Shown here in pieces: positions 31,637 through 42,792 of a stretch of 64,000 nucleotides of DNA. This DNA comes from Erinaceus europaeus. Its lineage: Eukaryota > Chordata > Mammalia > Eulipotyphla > Erinaceidae. Both the position numbers and the translations under genes were made by a program. The stretch's first letter is position 1. Every line of letters begins with the position of its first letter. The notes under the pieces were generated by a model, which was not told the origin of the DNA, ran no database searches, and worked only from the letters and a program-made list of their open reading frames with translations. The DNA lies in contig NC_080162.1 in assembly GCF_950295315.1 (NCBI RefSeq), forward strand, positions 70,748,697 to 70,812,696, in the 5' to 3' direction.

Positions 31637-31990
31637 GGGTGGAAAGGGTGACTTTATTGCACTGTACCAATGCCAGGTTGCGGTGATGGCACTTTAAAAA
31701 AAAAAGCTCCTCTTGTTTCAAAGAAGACACTGAGGTCACTGGTAATGTGGTCCTACTACCCTATCCTACCCTACCCTACCCTACAAGGAGTACACCTTAG
31801 GCACTCCTTGGTTCACAGTCCAGACTGATGCCCCAGGCCAGGGTCTCTTATTTTTTGTTAGGATGGTAAAATGTCCAGTGGCATCTGGTTCATGCTTTGC
31901 ACCCACAGGCCAACTCCATGCAAGGGGTGACCAGGGAAGAGCGGTGGACACCAGCCTCCTCCTTCTTCCTCTTCTCCTTCTCCTTCTCCT
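31637..31990 (-). pseudogene. 5'-truncated processed pseudogene, source unidentified
   Basis: On the minus strand a non-repetitive stretch ends GTGCAATAAAGTCACC followed 15-20 bases later by a run of A (T run at 31622-31636 on plus). That is the form of a retroposed mRNA 3' end. It contains a (TAGGG)n-like pentamer run and an internal A stretch. I do not recognise the parent transcript. The 5' end merges with a GAA-rich tract at about 31970-31995. Confidence 0.55.
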
Positions 31991-31993
31991 TCT

Positions 31994-32160
31994 TTTTGCC
32001 TCCAGGGTTATTGCTGGGCTCTCTTTTCTCTTTTTTTAACCAGAGCACTGATCAGCTCTGGCTTTTGGTGCTGTAGGGGACCGAACCTGTGACTTCAGAG
32101 CCTCAGGCATAAGAGTCTCTTTGCATAACAATTATTCTATCTACCTTGTCCTCTCTCATT
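31994..32160 (-). mobile_element. SINE-A tail-module scrap followed by SINE-D
   Basis: GCCTCCAGGGTTATTGCTGG (31998-32017) is the A tail module only; the SINE-D follows from AACCAGAGCACTGATCAGCT to about 32155. Confidence 0.7.
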
Positions 32161-32224
32161 TTCTTTCAAAAATAAAATTTGAAGTGAATGTTAAAAAAAG
32201 GGGGCGGGCAGAGAGGAGTGGGGT

Positions 32225-32360
32225 GGAGGAAGATAGCATAATGCTTATGCAAATAAACTCTTCTGCCTGAATCTCCGAGGTCCCAGTTTCAATCACCTGC
32301 ACTACCATAAGCTACAGCTGAACAGGGCTCTGGCAAAAAAAAAAAAAAAAAAATCTTAAT
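32225..32360 (+). mobile_element. SINE-D
   Basis: AGATAGCATAATGCTTATGC to AACAGGGCTCTGGCAAAAAA. Confidence 0.8.
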
Positions 32361-32421
32361 AAGTTAAGTTAAACATATGCCAATCCTATCACCCTAACCC
32401 ATCCTGGTAGGAAAATCATTT

Positions 32422-32822
32422 TTGGGGGTGGACGTAGATAGCATAATGGTTATGCAAAGAGACTTGTGCCTGAGGCTCCAAAGTCCTAGGTTCAGGAGTC
32501 AGGCATTGGTACACCAGGTTAAGTGCTCATATTACAGTGCGCAAGGACCCAGGTTCAAGCTTCTGATCCTCAACTGCAGGGCAAAAGTTTCATTAGTGAT
32601 GAAACAGGACTGTAGGTGCCTCCCTTCTCTCTACCCATCTCCCACTCCCCTCTCAATTTCTCTCTGTCTCTATCAAATAATAAATAAATTAAATATATAT
32701 ATTTTAAAAGATAAACTATTCTTTGTAAAAAAAAAAAAAAAGTCCCAGGTTCACACCCCTACACACACACACACACCACCATAAATTAGAGCTGAGCAGT
32801 GCTCTGGTAAAATAATAATAAG
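32422..32822 (+). mobile_element. SINE-D, split by a SINE-B
   Basis: D head is at 32422-32494 and resumes at 32741 with AGTCCCAGGTTCACACCCC. AGTCCTAGGTTCA / AGTCCCAGGTTCA is the target duplication. A (CA)n run sits in the D core. Confidence 0.8.
32495..32740 (+). mobile_element. SINE-B inside SINE-D
   Basis: GGAGTCAGGCATTGGTACAC to poly(A) at 32728-32740. Confidence 0.8.
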
Positions 32823-32823
32823 T

Positions 32824-33020
32824 GGTACGGGAGGTGGTGCAGTGGATAAGGCATTGGACTCTCAAGCATGAGGTCCCAAGTTCAATCCCCGGCAGCACAT
32901 GTACCAGAGTAATGTCTGGTTCTTTCACTCTCTCCTCCTATCTTTCTCATGAATAAATAAAATAATAATAAGAAGAAGAATACCATAGTAAAGAAATAAA
33001 TAATAATAAATAAATAATAA
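32824..33020 (+). mobile_element. SINE-C
   Basis: GTACGGGAGGTGGTGCAGTG head and an AATAATAAG-rich expanded tail. Confidence 0.85.
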
Positions 33021-33026
33021 AAGGGT

Positions 33027-33332
33027 TTTTTTGCCTCCAGGGTTATCACTGAGGTTTAGGGTCTGCACTACGAATCCACTGCTCCTAGAGGCCATTTTTT
33101 TCATTTTGTTGTTATTATTGCTGTTGTTGTTGGATAGGACAGAGAGAAATTGAGAGAGGAGGGGAAGACAGAGAAGGGGAGAGAAAGATAGACACCTGCA
33201 GAACTGCTTCACCGCTTGTAAAGCTACTCCCCTGCAGGTGGGGAGCTAGGGGCTTGGGCCTGGATATGCTTACACAGGTCCTTGTACTTCTTGCCATATG
33301 TGCTTAACCCGGTGTTCCACCACCCAGACCCC
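33027..33332 (-). mobile_element. SINE-A with tail module
   Basis: GCCTCCAGGGTTATCACTGA to CCACCACCCAGACCCC. Confidence 0.85.
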
Positions 33333-33366
33333 AATAATAAAAGATTTTTAAAAAATCATCTTTTGT

Positions 33367-33522
33367 GGGCTGGGAAGTGGCACAGTGGATAAAGCACTGG
33401 ACTCTCAAGCATGAGGTGCTGAGTTCAGTCCCTGGGAACACATATACTGAAGTGATGTCTAGTTATTTCTCTCTTCTCCTATCTTTCTCATTAATAAATA
33501 AATGAAATCTTTTTTTAAAAAA
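33367..33522 (+). mobile_element. SINE-C
   Basis: GGGCTGGGAAGTGGCACAGT to AATAAATAAATGAAATCTTT. Confidence 0.85.
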
Positions 33523-33530
33523 ATCTTTTG

Positions 33531-33640
33531 TCAGCTCAAGAGGTGATACAATAGACTCTCAAGCGTGAGACTGCAAGTTTAATCCCTGGTATTGCCAGAG
33601 TGATGTTCTGGTTCTTACTTTAAAAAAAAAAAAAAACATA
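33531..33640 (+). mobile_element. SINE-C, internally deleted
   Basis: AAGAGGTGATACAATAGACT and GCAAGTTTAATCCCTGGTAT. Confidence 0.6.
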
Positions 33641-33838
33641 TTTTATTTATTTATGTGAGAGATAAGAAGAGTGAGAGGAAGAGAACCAGAGCATCAATGC
33701 ACATGTGCTTCCAGGGATTGAACTTGGGACCTAGGAGATCCAGTGGTGCTATCGGTTAGCGGGCAGTACTTATATGAACTTGGGACCTCTTGCTAGAGGG
33801 TCCAATGCTTTATCCACTGTGCCACCTCCCAGATCACT
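33641..33838 (-). mobile_element. SINE-C with internal duplication
   Basis: GAACTTGGGACCT occurs twice (33720 and 33777) separated by about 45 bases of unrelated sequence. Confidence 0.65.
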
Positions 33839-33879
33839 TGGATCTTTCATAATAAATATTTCTTTCAGTATTATCTTTT

Positions 33880-34087
33880 GGGGGTCAGAGGGTGGTGCAC
33901 CTGGTTGAGCACACATGTTACAAAGTGCAAGGACCTGGGTTCAAGCCCCTGGTCCCCACCTGCAAGGGGAAAGCTTTGCGAGTGGTGAAGCAGTGTTGCA
34001 GGTGTATGTCTCTCCCTCCTTATCTCCCCTTCCCTCTTGATTTGGCTGTCTCTATACAATAAATAAAGATAATAAAAAATTAAAAAA
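33880..34087 (+). mobile_element. SINE-B
   Basis: GGGTCAGAGGGTGGTGCACC to CAATAAATAAAGATAATAAA. Confidence 0.85.
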
Positions 34088-34096
34088 CATATTTAG

Positions 34097-34283
34097 GGGG
34101 CCAGGTGGTAGCGTACCTGGTTGAGCGCACATGTTGCAATTCATAAGGATCCAGGTTCGAGACCCCAGTCCCCCACCTGCAGAGCTGCAAGTGTCTCTCT
34201 TCCTCTCTTCCTCTCTATCTCCCCTTCCCTCTCAATTTATAACCTTCTCTATCTAACAAATAAGTAAAAGAAAATAAAAAAAT
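34097..34283 (+). mobile_element. SINE-B, core deleted
   Basis: GGGCCAGGTGGTAGCGTACC; about 40 bases between CACCTGCAG and CTGCAAGTGTC are missing. Confidence 0.8.
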
Positions 34284-34323
34284 TCAATTGATATTTTTTT
34301 AAAAAATTAATAAATATCTTTTG

Positions 34324-34458
34324 GGGGCTGGGGTAGATAGCATAATGGTTATGCAAAGAGACTTTCATGCCTGAGGCCTCAAAGCCCCAAATTCAATCCC
34401 CCACACCATCATAATAAGCCAGAGCTGAACAGTGGTCTGGTAAAATAAAAAATAATAT
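34324..34458 (+). mobile_element. SINE-D
   Basis: GGGGCTGGGGTAGATAGCAT to GAACAGTGGTCTGGTAAAAT. Confidence 0.85.
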
Positions 34459-34743
34459 ATTATTTTGGAATTTTGTTCCATACTCCCAGAGGAGCAAATG
34501 TTAAGAGAAGAAAACCAGACGGCTCTGTACCTCCATTCCACCAGCACCTGAAGCATCTGTCACCAGGAATCTTGTTTTTATACCAGCAATGAAAGAGAAG
34601 TGAATCTGGAAAACACCAGAGAAAGCTAGGCACTATTTCTGCTATCTGAGAGAGAAGGGGAAAAAAGAAGAGAACATCCGTAAGTAGTACTAAATGTTGA
34701 GGTGAGTTAGGAAGTGAAGGCAGGACTATTGAAAAAACGGGCA

Positions 34744-35004
34744 GGTGGCGCAAAGGTGGCACAAGGACCGGCATAAGGATCCCGGTTCGAACCCCGGCTC
34801 CCCACCTGCAGGGGAGTCACTTCACAGGCGGTGAAGCAGGTCTGCAGGTGTCTATCTTTCTCTCCTCCTCTCTGTCTTCCCCTCCTCTCTCCATTTCTCT
34901 CTGTCCTATCCAACAACGACAACAACAATAATAACTACGACAATAAAACAACAAGGGCAACAAAAGGGAATAAATAAATAAAATAAATATTAAAAAAAAA
35001 AAAA
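34744..35004 (+). mobile_element. SINE-A, head-truncated
   Basis: Starts inside the head (GGTGGCGCAAAGGTGGCACA). GAAAAAACGGGCA at 34731-34743 and 35005-35017 is the target duplication, so the truncation happened at insertion. Confidence 0.9.
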
Positions 35005-35018
35005 GAAAAAACGGGCAA

Positions 35019-35225
35019 AAGGGGGGAAAAATATATAGACATGGGTATAGATAGATAGTTATAGAGTCAGCCCCTATCTGTTCCCTTGGGAGAACTACTG
35101 TAGTTTCCAATGGAGAGGAGGGGACACAGAACTCTGGTGATGGGACTTATATGGAATTACATCCCTATTATCTTATAATTTTTGTAAACCAATATTAAAT
35201 AGCTAATAAAACATAAATTAAAATA
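35019..35225 (+). repeat. Family X copy
   Basis: GGTATAGATAGATAGTTATAG ... GAACTCTGGTGATGGGACTT ... ACCAATATTAAATAGCTAAT. Confidence 0.7.
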
Positions 35226-35233
35226 TCTTTGAG

Positions 35234-35350
35234 ACTGGGGAGACAGCGCAATGATTATACAAAAAGACTTTCATACCTGAGGCACCAAAGCTCCCAGGCT
35301 CAATCCCTAAACACCATAAACCAGAGCTGAGCAGTGCTCTGGGAAAAAAA
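35234..35350 (+). mobile_element. SINE-D
   Basis: GACAGCGCAATGATTATACA to GAGCAGTGCTCTGGGAAAAA. Confidence 0.8.
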
Positions 35351-35875
35351 AAATTTTTTTGATCCTATCTAGCTATTCATATTATTTTCCTTTACTGCTG
35401 ATTGTATCCTACCCTATTTAATGAGTAGAATTCACTGGTCTGTTTACTAGTGAGAGGTGAGTCCAGTGAATGATTTATGCCCAGGCCACTTCCTCATGAA
35501 AGTCATTCCTCCTCAGAAAAGGTCATAGCCAGGCAAGAGGCCCCTGCCCCCAAGCTTAGGCTCTAAGATGGTCTGTGGTCACATGTAATGATTCAGCACC
35601 TGCCAGCTCACATTTCCCTCTAGAGAGCAGTCAGGCCCAAAGATAGTGCCAGAGGGACCTAAGAAAGAAAATGTCCTCATAACTGAGTCCCTTCACAGAT
35701 GCTAAGACTGAAAAACAAAATGTAATCTCAGACTTCACCACTGCATACCGGAAAGTTTTAAAGCTCATATTCTTTAAGCTATTTTATTTTTTCAGTGTCT
35801 ATTTTATTGTAAAATGTTCCTATATGTTCAGTAAGTCTTAGGGAAATTAATAGGTGGAAAAACAGAGATGTTTAG
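35351..35875. other. Non-repetitive intergenic DNA
   Basis: No repeat, RNA gene or reading frame recognised in about 520 bases. Confidence 0.4.
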
Positions 35876-36008
35876 GGCAGAGGTAGATAGCATAATGGTT
35901 ATGCAAAGAGACTCTCATGCCTGAGGCTCCAAAGCCCAGGTTCAATCCCCTGCACCACCATAAACCAGAGCTGAACAGCGCTCTGGTTAAAAAAAAAAAA
36001 AAAAAAAA
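35876..36008 (+). mobile_element. SINE-D
   Basis: GTAGATAGCATAATGGTTAT to ACAGCGCTCTGGTTAAAAAA. Confidence 0.85.
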
Positions 36009-36065
36009 GTTGAAAAACAGAGATGTTTAGTGAAAAAAATGGTACTTGTAAAAAGAAAAAAAGAG

Positions 36066-36345
36066 CAGGAGTTGGGCAGTAGCGCAGCAGGTTAAGCACA
36101 GGTGGCACAAAGCCACAAGGACCGGCATAAGGATACTGGTTCGAGACCCCGGCTCCCCACCTGCAGGGGAGTCGCTTCACAGGTGGTGGAGCAGGTCTGC
36201 AGGTGTCTATCTTTCTCTCCCCCTCACTGTCTTCCCCTCTTCTCTCCATTTCTCTCTGTGCTATCCAATAACAATGACATCAATCATAACTACAACAGTA
36301 AAACAAGGGCAACAAAAGGGAATAAATAATAAATAAATATTTTTT
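36066..36345 (+). mobile_element. SINE-A
   Basis: GGAGTTGGGCAGTAGCGCAG head; normal body and tail. Confidence 0.9.
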
Positions 36346-36362
36346 TAAAAGTTTAAAAAAAA

Positions 36363-36645
36363 GGGGAGTCGGGCTGTAGCACAGCGGGTTAAGCGCAGGT
36401 GGCACAAAGCACAAGGACTGGCACAAGGATCCCGGTTCGAACCCCGGCTCCCCACCTGCAGGGGAGTCCCTTCACAGGCGGTGAAGCAGGTCTGCAGGTG
36501 TCTATCTTTCTCTCCTCCTCTCTGTCTTCCCCTCCTCTCTCCATTTCTCTCTGTCCTATCCAACAACAACAACAACAATAATAACTACAACAATAAAACA
36601 ACAAGGGCAACAAAAGGGAATAAATAAAATAAATATTTAAAAAAA
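36363..36645 (+). mobile_element. SINE-A
   Basis: GGGGAGTCGGGCTGTAGCAC; full length, tandem to the preceding copy with an A-rich joint. Confidence 0.9.
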
Positions 36646-36713
36646 GCTTTAAAAAAAGTTTTAAAAAAAAAGGAAAGAAAGAAGAAAAAAGACAAAAAGT
36701 AAAACAAAAACAG

Positions 36714-36860
36714 TACTCCAGGTCCTGGAAAAGGATGACAGAGGACCTAGTGGGGGTTGTATTGTTATGTGGAAAATTGAGAAATGTTATCCATGTACAA
36801 ACTATTGCATTTACTGTCAAATGTAAAACATTAACCCCCAATAAAGAAATAAAAAAGCAT
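36714..36860 (+). mobile_element. L1 3' end
   Basis: GGATGACAGAGGACCTAGTG, followed by GGGGTTGTATTGTTATG, to CCCCAATAAAGAAATAAAA. Confidence 0.85.
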
Positions 36861-37310
36861 CAATACCCCAATAAAGGGAGAAAATAAATTAAATTAAAAA
36901 AAGAAAAACAGTATTCATAAAAACCAAATCCAGAAAAAACAGCTGGTACCCCACAACTATGGTCATCTAATTTTTAACAAGGGGATTCTCTTCAACAAAT
37001 GGTGTTGGGAAAATTGGATTGAAACATGCAGAAGAAAGAAACTGAACCACTACATTTCCCAACACACAAAAGTAAACTCCAAGTGGATCAAGGATTTGGA
37101 TATTAGATCAGGAACTATCAAATACTTAGAGGAAAATATTAGCAGAACTCTTTTCCATGTAAATTTTATAGACATCTTCAATGATACAAATCCTGTTGCA
37201 ATGAAAATTAGAACAAAAATAAACCAGTAGGACTACATCAAATTAAAAAGTTTTTGCACAGCAAAAGAAACCACCACCAAAACAAAAAGACACCTCACAG
37301 AATGGGAGAA

Positions 37311-37313
<3 letters not shown>

Positions 37314-37366
<53 letters not shown>
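37314..37366. repeat. (TA)n microsatellite
   Basis: About 26 uninterrupted TA units inside the L1 fragment, at an ACATA site of the ORF. Confidence 0.95.
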
Positions 37367-37367
<1 letters not shown>

Positions 37368-37839
37368 GTATCAGACAAGAAGCTAGTAACCAAAATATAT
37401 AAAGTACTCACCAACTTTAGCAACAAAAAAGCCAAATGACCCCATCCAAAAATGGAGAGAGAATATAAACAGAACATTCACCAAAGAAGAGATCTGAAAG
37501 ACGAACAGACATATGAATAAATGCTCCAAGGCATTGTCAGAGAAAGGCAAATAAAGACAACAATGAGATACCACTTCACTCCTGTGAGAATGTCATACAC
37601 CAGAAAAAGTAGCAACAACAGATGCTGGAGAGGTTGTGGGGACAGAGAAACCCTCTTGCACTGCTGGTGGGAATGTCAATTGGTCTAACGCCTCTGGAGA
37701 GCAGTCTAGAGAAGTCTCAGAAGGCTAGGAGTGGACCTTCCCTATGACATTTAATTCCTCTCCTGGGGATATATCCTAAGGAACCAAACACACCCATTCA
37801 AAAAGATCTGTATATACCTATGTTTATAACAACAAAGTC

Positions 37840-38146
37840 TTGTTTGTTTGTTTTTGCCTCTAGAGTTAATGCTGGGTGGGGCTTGGTGCCTGCACTACGA
37901 ATCCACTGCTCCTGATGTCCATTTTCTCCATTTTTAAAAATTATTATTTATTGTATAGGACAGAGAAAAACTGATAGGGGAGGGAAAGACAGAGTGGGGG
38001 AGAGAAATACAGACACCTGCAGACCTGCTTCGCCACTTGTGAAGCAAACCCCCTGCAGGAGGGGAGCCCAGGGCTCAAACTGGGTTCTCTGTGTCCTTGC
38101 ACTTTGTACTATGTGCACTTATCCTGGTGCGCCACTGCCTGACCCC
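37840..38146 (-). mobile_element. SINE-A with tail module, inside L1
   Basis: GCCTCTAGAGTTAATGCTGG to CCACTGCCTGACCCC. Confidence 0.85.
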
Positions 38147-38172
38147 CTAGCAGCACAATTTGTAAAAGCCTG

Positions 38173-38302
38173 CATAGGGAAAACTTCACAAGTGGTGGAG
38201 CAGTGCTGCAGGTGTCTCTGTCTCTCTCCCTCTCTATCTCCCCTATCCCTCTTGACTTCTGGCTCTCTCTATCCAACTAATAAATAAATATAATAAATAT
38301 TA
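38173..38302 (+). mobile_element. SINE-B 3' part
   Basis: AAAACTTCACAAGTGGTGGA to CCAACTAATAAATAAATATA; the head is missing and L1 joins it directly. Confidence 0.75.
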
Positions 38303-38660
38303 ATAAGACCATAGGATAAAAGGGATACAATTCCACACAATTTCTACCACCAGAGTTCCGTATCTAATCTCCTCCCTTGAAAGCTTTCCTATTCTTTATC
38401 CCTCTGGGAGCATGGGCCTAGGGTCATTATGGGGTGCAGAAGGTGGAAGGTCTGGCTTCTGTAGTTGCTTCTCCACTGAACATGGATGTTGGCAGGTCAA
38501 TCAATACTCCTAGCCTGCCCCTATCTTTCCCTAGTGGGGCAGGGCTCTGGAGAGGTGGGGGTCCAGGGTACATTGATGAAGCCCTCTGTCTGGGGAAGTC
38601 CGGTTGGCATCATGGTAGCACCTGCAACTTGGTGGCTGAAAATGTTTTGTTTTTATAGAG
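38303..38660 (+). repeat. Family Y copy, 3'-truncated
   Basis: CCATAGGATAAAAGGGATAC ... AGGTGGAAGGTCTGGCTTCT ... GTTGGCATCATGGTAGCACC, in the same order as the copy at 41943. Confidence 0.75.
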
Positions 38661-38699
38661 CTGGGGCTTGCACATGTGCATTTTTACTATTCCTAGATT

Positions 38700-38895
38700 G
38701 ACTTTTTTTTTTCAAGATGGATTAATGATTTTTAGTCAAAAGTAAATAGTTTCTGGTACATGAGTAAAATTTCTCAATTTTATGCAAAACACTCTAACCC
38801 TCTGCCAAGGTCCCCTTCCACCATCATACCCCAGGATCTGAAAGCATCCTGCCCCCAGAGTCCTTTATTTTGGTGCAATATACCACTGTGTTGAC
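38700..38895 (-). mobile_element. Old L1 3' end
   Basis: CCCCAGAGTCCTTTATTTTGG, followed by GCAATATACC, is the reverse of the L1 3' UTR stretch at 40970-40995; the rest is diverged. Confidence 0.5.
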
Positions 38896-38899
38896 TTTT

Positions 38900-39052
38900 T
38901 CTCTCTTTATATTTCAGATAGCAAGAGGGGAAGAGGCACTATGACACTAGAGCTTCCCCCAGTGTTGTGGTACTCCCATGTGGTGCTAGGGCTCAAACTT
39001 AAGTGTGTACATGGCAAGGCCCCTACCAGGTGAGTTATCTTCTGCCCCCAGC
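38900..39052 (-). mobile_element. SINE-E
   Basis: On the minus strand GGCAGAAGATAACTCACCTG and TGAGCCCTAGCACCACATGG. Confidence 0.65.
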
Positions 39053-39053
39053 C

Positions 39054-39054
<1 letters not shown>

Positions 39055-39123
<69 letters not shown>

Positions 39124-39178
39124 TTTCTTCCTTTCTTTCTTCCTTTCTTCCTTTCTTCCTTCCTTCCTTCCTTTCTAT
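39055..39178. repeat. (CTTT)n microsatellite
   Basis: About 17 CTTT units followed by CTTC-interrupted units. Here it abuts the SINE head, not its tail. Confidence 0.95.
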
Positions 39179-39179
39179 C

Positions 39180-39538
39180 TTTTTAATTTTAATTTTTTTA
39201 TGTTCCATGTATGATTTTCCTCTGAACTTTTTTGTTGTTGTTGTTTACTTACCTAGCTTCTGTTTTGTGTTGTAGACTTTCCTCAAATGTCTGGTGAACT
39301 TTGTTCATGTTAAGAATGAGGCAATATCAATCCTGATGCTGGCAAAATTATTTACTCAACATTCATTAATTAATGAGGACTGTGCAGGAATCTTCCTCTT
39401 TAATTTATTCATTCAGTGAACATTTTTGGTAATCTGAATTGTAAAAATATTGATAAATACATCTGTTTGTGACCTGAAGAAAATTTCTGCCTTGCTGAGA
39501 ATATAGATGAGTTAAGAGTATAACAGTGTTTTCCCCCA
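39180..39538. other. Non-repetitive intergenic DNA
   Basis: AT-rich, possibly with a very old repeat at 39400-39490 (CATTCAGTGAACATTTTTGG); nothing firm. Confidence 0.35.
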
Positions 39539-39540
39539 CA

Positions 39541-41160
39541 CTTATGTACATCTAATCTTTGACAAAGGTGCCCAGACTATTAAATGGGGAAAGCAGAGTC
39601 TCTTCAACAAATGGTGTTGGAAAAAATGGGTTGAAACATGCAGAAGAATGAAACTGAACCACTACATCTCACCAAATACAAAAGTAAATTCCAAGTAGAT
39701 CAAGGACTTGGATGTTAGACCACAAACTATCAGATACTTAGAGGAAAATATTGGCAGAACTCTTTTCTGCATAAATTTTAAAGACATCTTCAATAAAATG
39801 AATCCAGTTACAAAGAAGACTAAGGCAAGCATAAACCTATGGGACTAAATCAAATGAAAAATCTTCTGCACGGTAGTGCAGCGGGTTAAGCGCACATGGC
39901 GCAAAGTGCAGGACGGGCTTTGTAGGGATCCCTGTTCAAGCCCCTGCTCCCCACCTGCAGGGGAGTCGATTCACAGGCGGTGAAGCAGGTCTGCAGGTGC
40001 CTCTCTTTCTCTCCCCTCTCCATTTCTCTCTGTCCTACCTAACAACGATGACATCAACAGTAATAATAACTACAACAACAATAAAAACAACAAGGGCAAC
40101 AAAAAGGAAATAAATAAATATTTTAAAAATCTTTTTTAAAAAAGCTTCTGCACAGCTAAAGAAACTACTACCCAAACCAAGAGACCCCTCACAGAATGGG
40201 AGAAGATCTTTACATGCCATACATCAGACAAGAGGCTAATAACCAGAATATGTAAAGAACTTGCAAATCTCAACAAGAAAACAAATAACACCATCCAAAA
40301 GTGGGGGGAGGACATGGACAGAATATTCACCACAGAAGAGATCCAAAAGGCTGAGAAACACATGAAAAAATGCTCCAAGTCTTTGACTGTCAGAGAAATG
40401 CAAATAAAGACAACAATGAGATACCACTTCACTTCTGTGAGAATGTTATACATCAGAAAAGGTAACAGCAGCAAATGCTAGAGAGGTTGTGGGGTCAAAG
40501 GAACCCTCCTGCACTGCTGGTAGGAATGTAAATTGGTCCAACCTCTGTGGAGAACAGTCTGGAGAACTCTCAGAAGGCTAGAAATGGACCTACCCTATGA
40601 TCCTGCAATTCCTCTCCTGGGGATAGATCCTAAGGAACCCAACACATCCATCCAAAAAGATCTGTGTACACATATGTTCTTAGCAGCACAATTTGTAATA
40701 ACTAAAACCTGGAAGCAACCCAGGTGTCCAACAACAGATGAGTGGCTGAGCAAATTGTGGTCTATCTACATAAGGGAATACTACTCAGCTGTAAAAAATG
40801 GTGACTTCACCATTTTCAGCTGATCTTGGATGGACCTTGAAAAAAGCACGTTAAGTGAAATAAGTCAGAAACAGAAGGATGAATATGGGATGATCTCACT
40901 CTCAGGCAGAAGTTGAAAAACAAGATCAGAAAAGAAAACACAAGTAGAACCTGAACCGGAATGGGCATATTGCACCAAAGTAAAAGACTCTGGGGTGGGG
41001 GGGTGGGAAGAATACAGGTCCAAGAAGGATGACAGAGGACCTGGTGGGGGTTGTATTATTATATGGAAAACTGGGAAATGTTATGCATATACAAACTATT
41101 GTATTTACTGTTGAATGTAAAACATTAATTCTCTAATAAGGAAATTAAAATAATAATAAT
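39541..41160 (+). mobile_element. L1, 5'-truncated, split by a SINE-A
   Basis: It starts within ORF2 at CTTATGTACATCTAATCTTTG and ends in the 3' UTR CATTAATTCTCTAATAAGG. It resumes after the SINE with GCTTCTGCACAGCTAAAG. Close to the copy at 1.1-2.7 kb. Confidence 0.9.
39872..40139 (+). mobile_element. SINE-A, head-truncated, inside L1
   Basis: Starts GGTAGTGCAGCGGGTTAAGC. CTTCTGCAC occurs at both junctions. Confidence 0.85.
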
Positions 41161-41244
41161 AATAACAAAGATTATAACAGTGTTTTTCTTTGCTTGTCGT
41201 TAAAACAAAACATTCTACTGGGGGAAAAAAAAGAATGAGGCAAT

Positions 41245-41355
41245 AAAGTGACCTGGGAAATGTTGCAGTGTCTAGAGTTATGACCTTATAAGCCTGAGCT
41301 CAATCCTTTGACTATGCACATGCCATAGTGGTGCTTTTGGTCTCTCTCTCTTATT
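41245..41355 (+). mobile_element. SINE-C/E-like, degenerate
   Basis: GACCTGGGAAATGTTGCAGT and GCCTGAGCTCAATCCTTTGA. Confidence 0.5.
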
Positions 41356-41379
41356 TACTTATTTATTTATTTATATTTT

Positions 41380-41620
41380 TTGCCTCCAGGGTTATTTCTA
41401 GGGCTTAGTACCTACACTATGAATCCACTGCTACTGGAAGCTATTTTCCCCCTTTTGTTGTGGTTATTATTGTTATTGCTGTTGTTGTTGTTGAATAGGA
41501 CAGAAAGAAATCGAGAGAGGAGGGGAAGACAGAGGGGGAGAGAAAGATAGACACCTGCAGACCTGCTTCACCGCCTGTGAAACAATCCCCCTGCAGGTGG
41601 GGGCTTGAACCAGGATCCTT
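41380..41620 (-). mobile_element. SINE-A with tail module, head-truncated
   Basis: GCCTCCAGGGTTATTTCTAG to GGGGGCTTGAACCAGGATCC, then stops. Confidence 0.8.
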
Positions 41621-41789
41621 CTTTACCCTTACAGCAGTTCATTACATGCTAATAATATCTCAGAAAATACATATACATCTCCTTAAAAAAATCCCCCTGT
41701 GAGAGATGGTTAGGTCTTCAAAAGAAAATTCTTTTTATAAATTGTTGTCTATGACCACATGTGGCCAGTATTTTTGTATTATTAAAATT

Positions 41790-41935
41790 TTTTTTAATTA
41801 TCTTTATTTATTTATTGGATAGAGACAGCCAAAAATTGAGAGGGAAGGGGGAAATAGTGAAGGGGAATGACAGAGAGAGACACCTGCAGCCCTGCTTCAC
41901 CACTTGCAGAGCTTTCCCCCTGCAGGTGGGGACTT
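41790..41935 (-). mobile_element. SINE-B, head-truncated
   Basis: TTATTTATTGGATAGAGACA to TTCCCCCTGCAGGTGGGGAC, cut by family Y. Confidence 0.8.
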
Positions 41936-41942
41936 TTTCTTC

Positions 41943-42780
41943 TTTTTATTTATAAAAAGGAAACATTGAAAAAAAAAGAACCATAGGATAAGAGGGGTAC
42001 AACTCCACACAATTTCCACCACCAGAACTCCGTATCCCATTCCTTCCCTTGATAGCTTTCCTATTCTTTATCCCTCTGGGAGTATGGACCCAAGGTCATT
42101 GTGGGTTGCAGAAGGTGGAAGGTCTGGCTTCTGTAATTGCTCCCTGACTGAACATGGACATTGACAGGTAGATCCATACTCCCAGCCTGCCTCTCTCTCT
42201 CCCTAGAGGGGCAGGGTTCTGGGGAAGTGGGGTTCTAGGACACATTGGTGGGGTTGTCTGTCCAGGGAAGTCTGGTTGGCATCATGGTAGCATCTGGAAA
42301 CTGGTGGCTGAAAAGTGAGTTAACATATAAAGCCAAACAAGTTGTTGACTAATCATGAACCTAAAGGCTGGAGTAGTGCAGATGAAGAGTTGGGGGAGCT
42401 CTCCATTTTGTAGATAGCTAGTAGGTATATTTTAGTTATATTCCAAAGGGCTGTGGCTATACTAGGTTTTTTGTTTTTTTTTCCCTGAGCCTGAAGTCTG
42501 ATATGCAGGTGATCCTAGTTATTGTCTGGGGAGATGATGCCATGGCTGGAAAAAGGACCAGAAAGCTGGATCAGGGAAGAGAGCAGCTCCCAAATATGGG
42601 AAAGGTGAATAAATATTGTTGACAATAAACCCCGTCGATTGGATCTGACCTGCGGCTCATATTCAGCTTAGGAGCCTATGTGACCTCTGCATCCCTATAG
42701 ATCCGAGCTCACATTCTGTGGTCATGAGTAGGAATGTTCCAAGCTGCCCCAATATCAGGACCCATCTTCCTCAGGTGTAG
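41943..42780 (+). repeat. Family Y copy
   Basis: TTTTTATTTATAAAAAGGAA, CCATAGGATAAGAGGGGTAC, GGACCAGAAAGCTGGATCAG and GAGCTCACATTCTGTGGTCA occur in order. I recall the sequence as common in hedgehog but do not know its class. Confidence 0.8.
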
Positions 42781-42792
42781 CATAAATCACTT

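Larger units (their letters stand above)
36943..38172 (+). mobile_element. L1 ORF2 fragment, split by a SINE-A
   Basis: L1 ORF2 homology runs 36943-37838 and resumes at 38147-38172 (CTAGCAGCACAATTTGTAAA). It is more diverged than the copies at 1.1 and 39.5 kb, with stops and a (TA)n array at 37314-37366. Confidence 0.85.

Noticed and set aside
31765..31790. CCCTA repeats as interstitial telomere
   Set aside because: The unit is a pentamer, not TTAGGG/CCCTAA, and only about four units are present.
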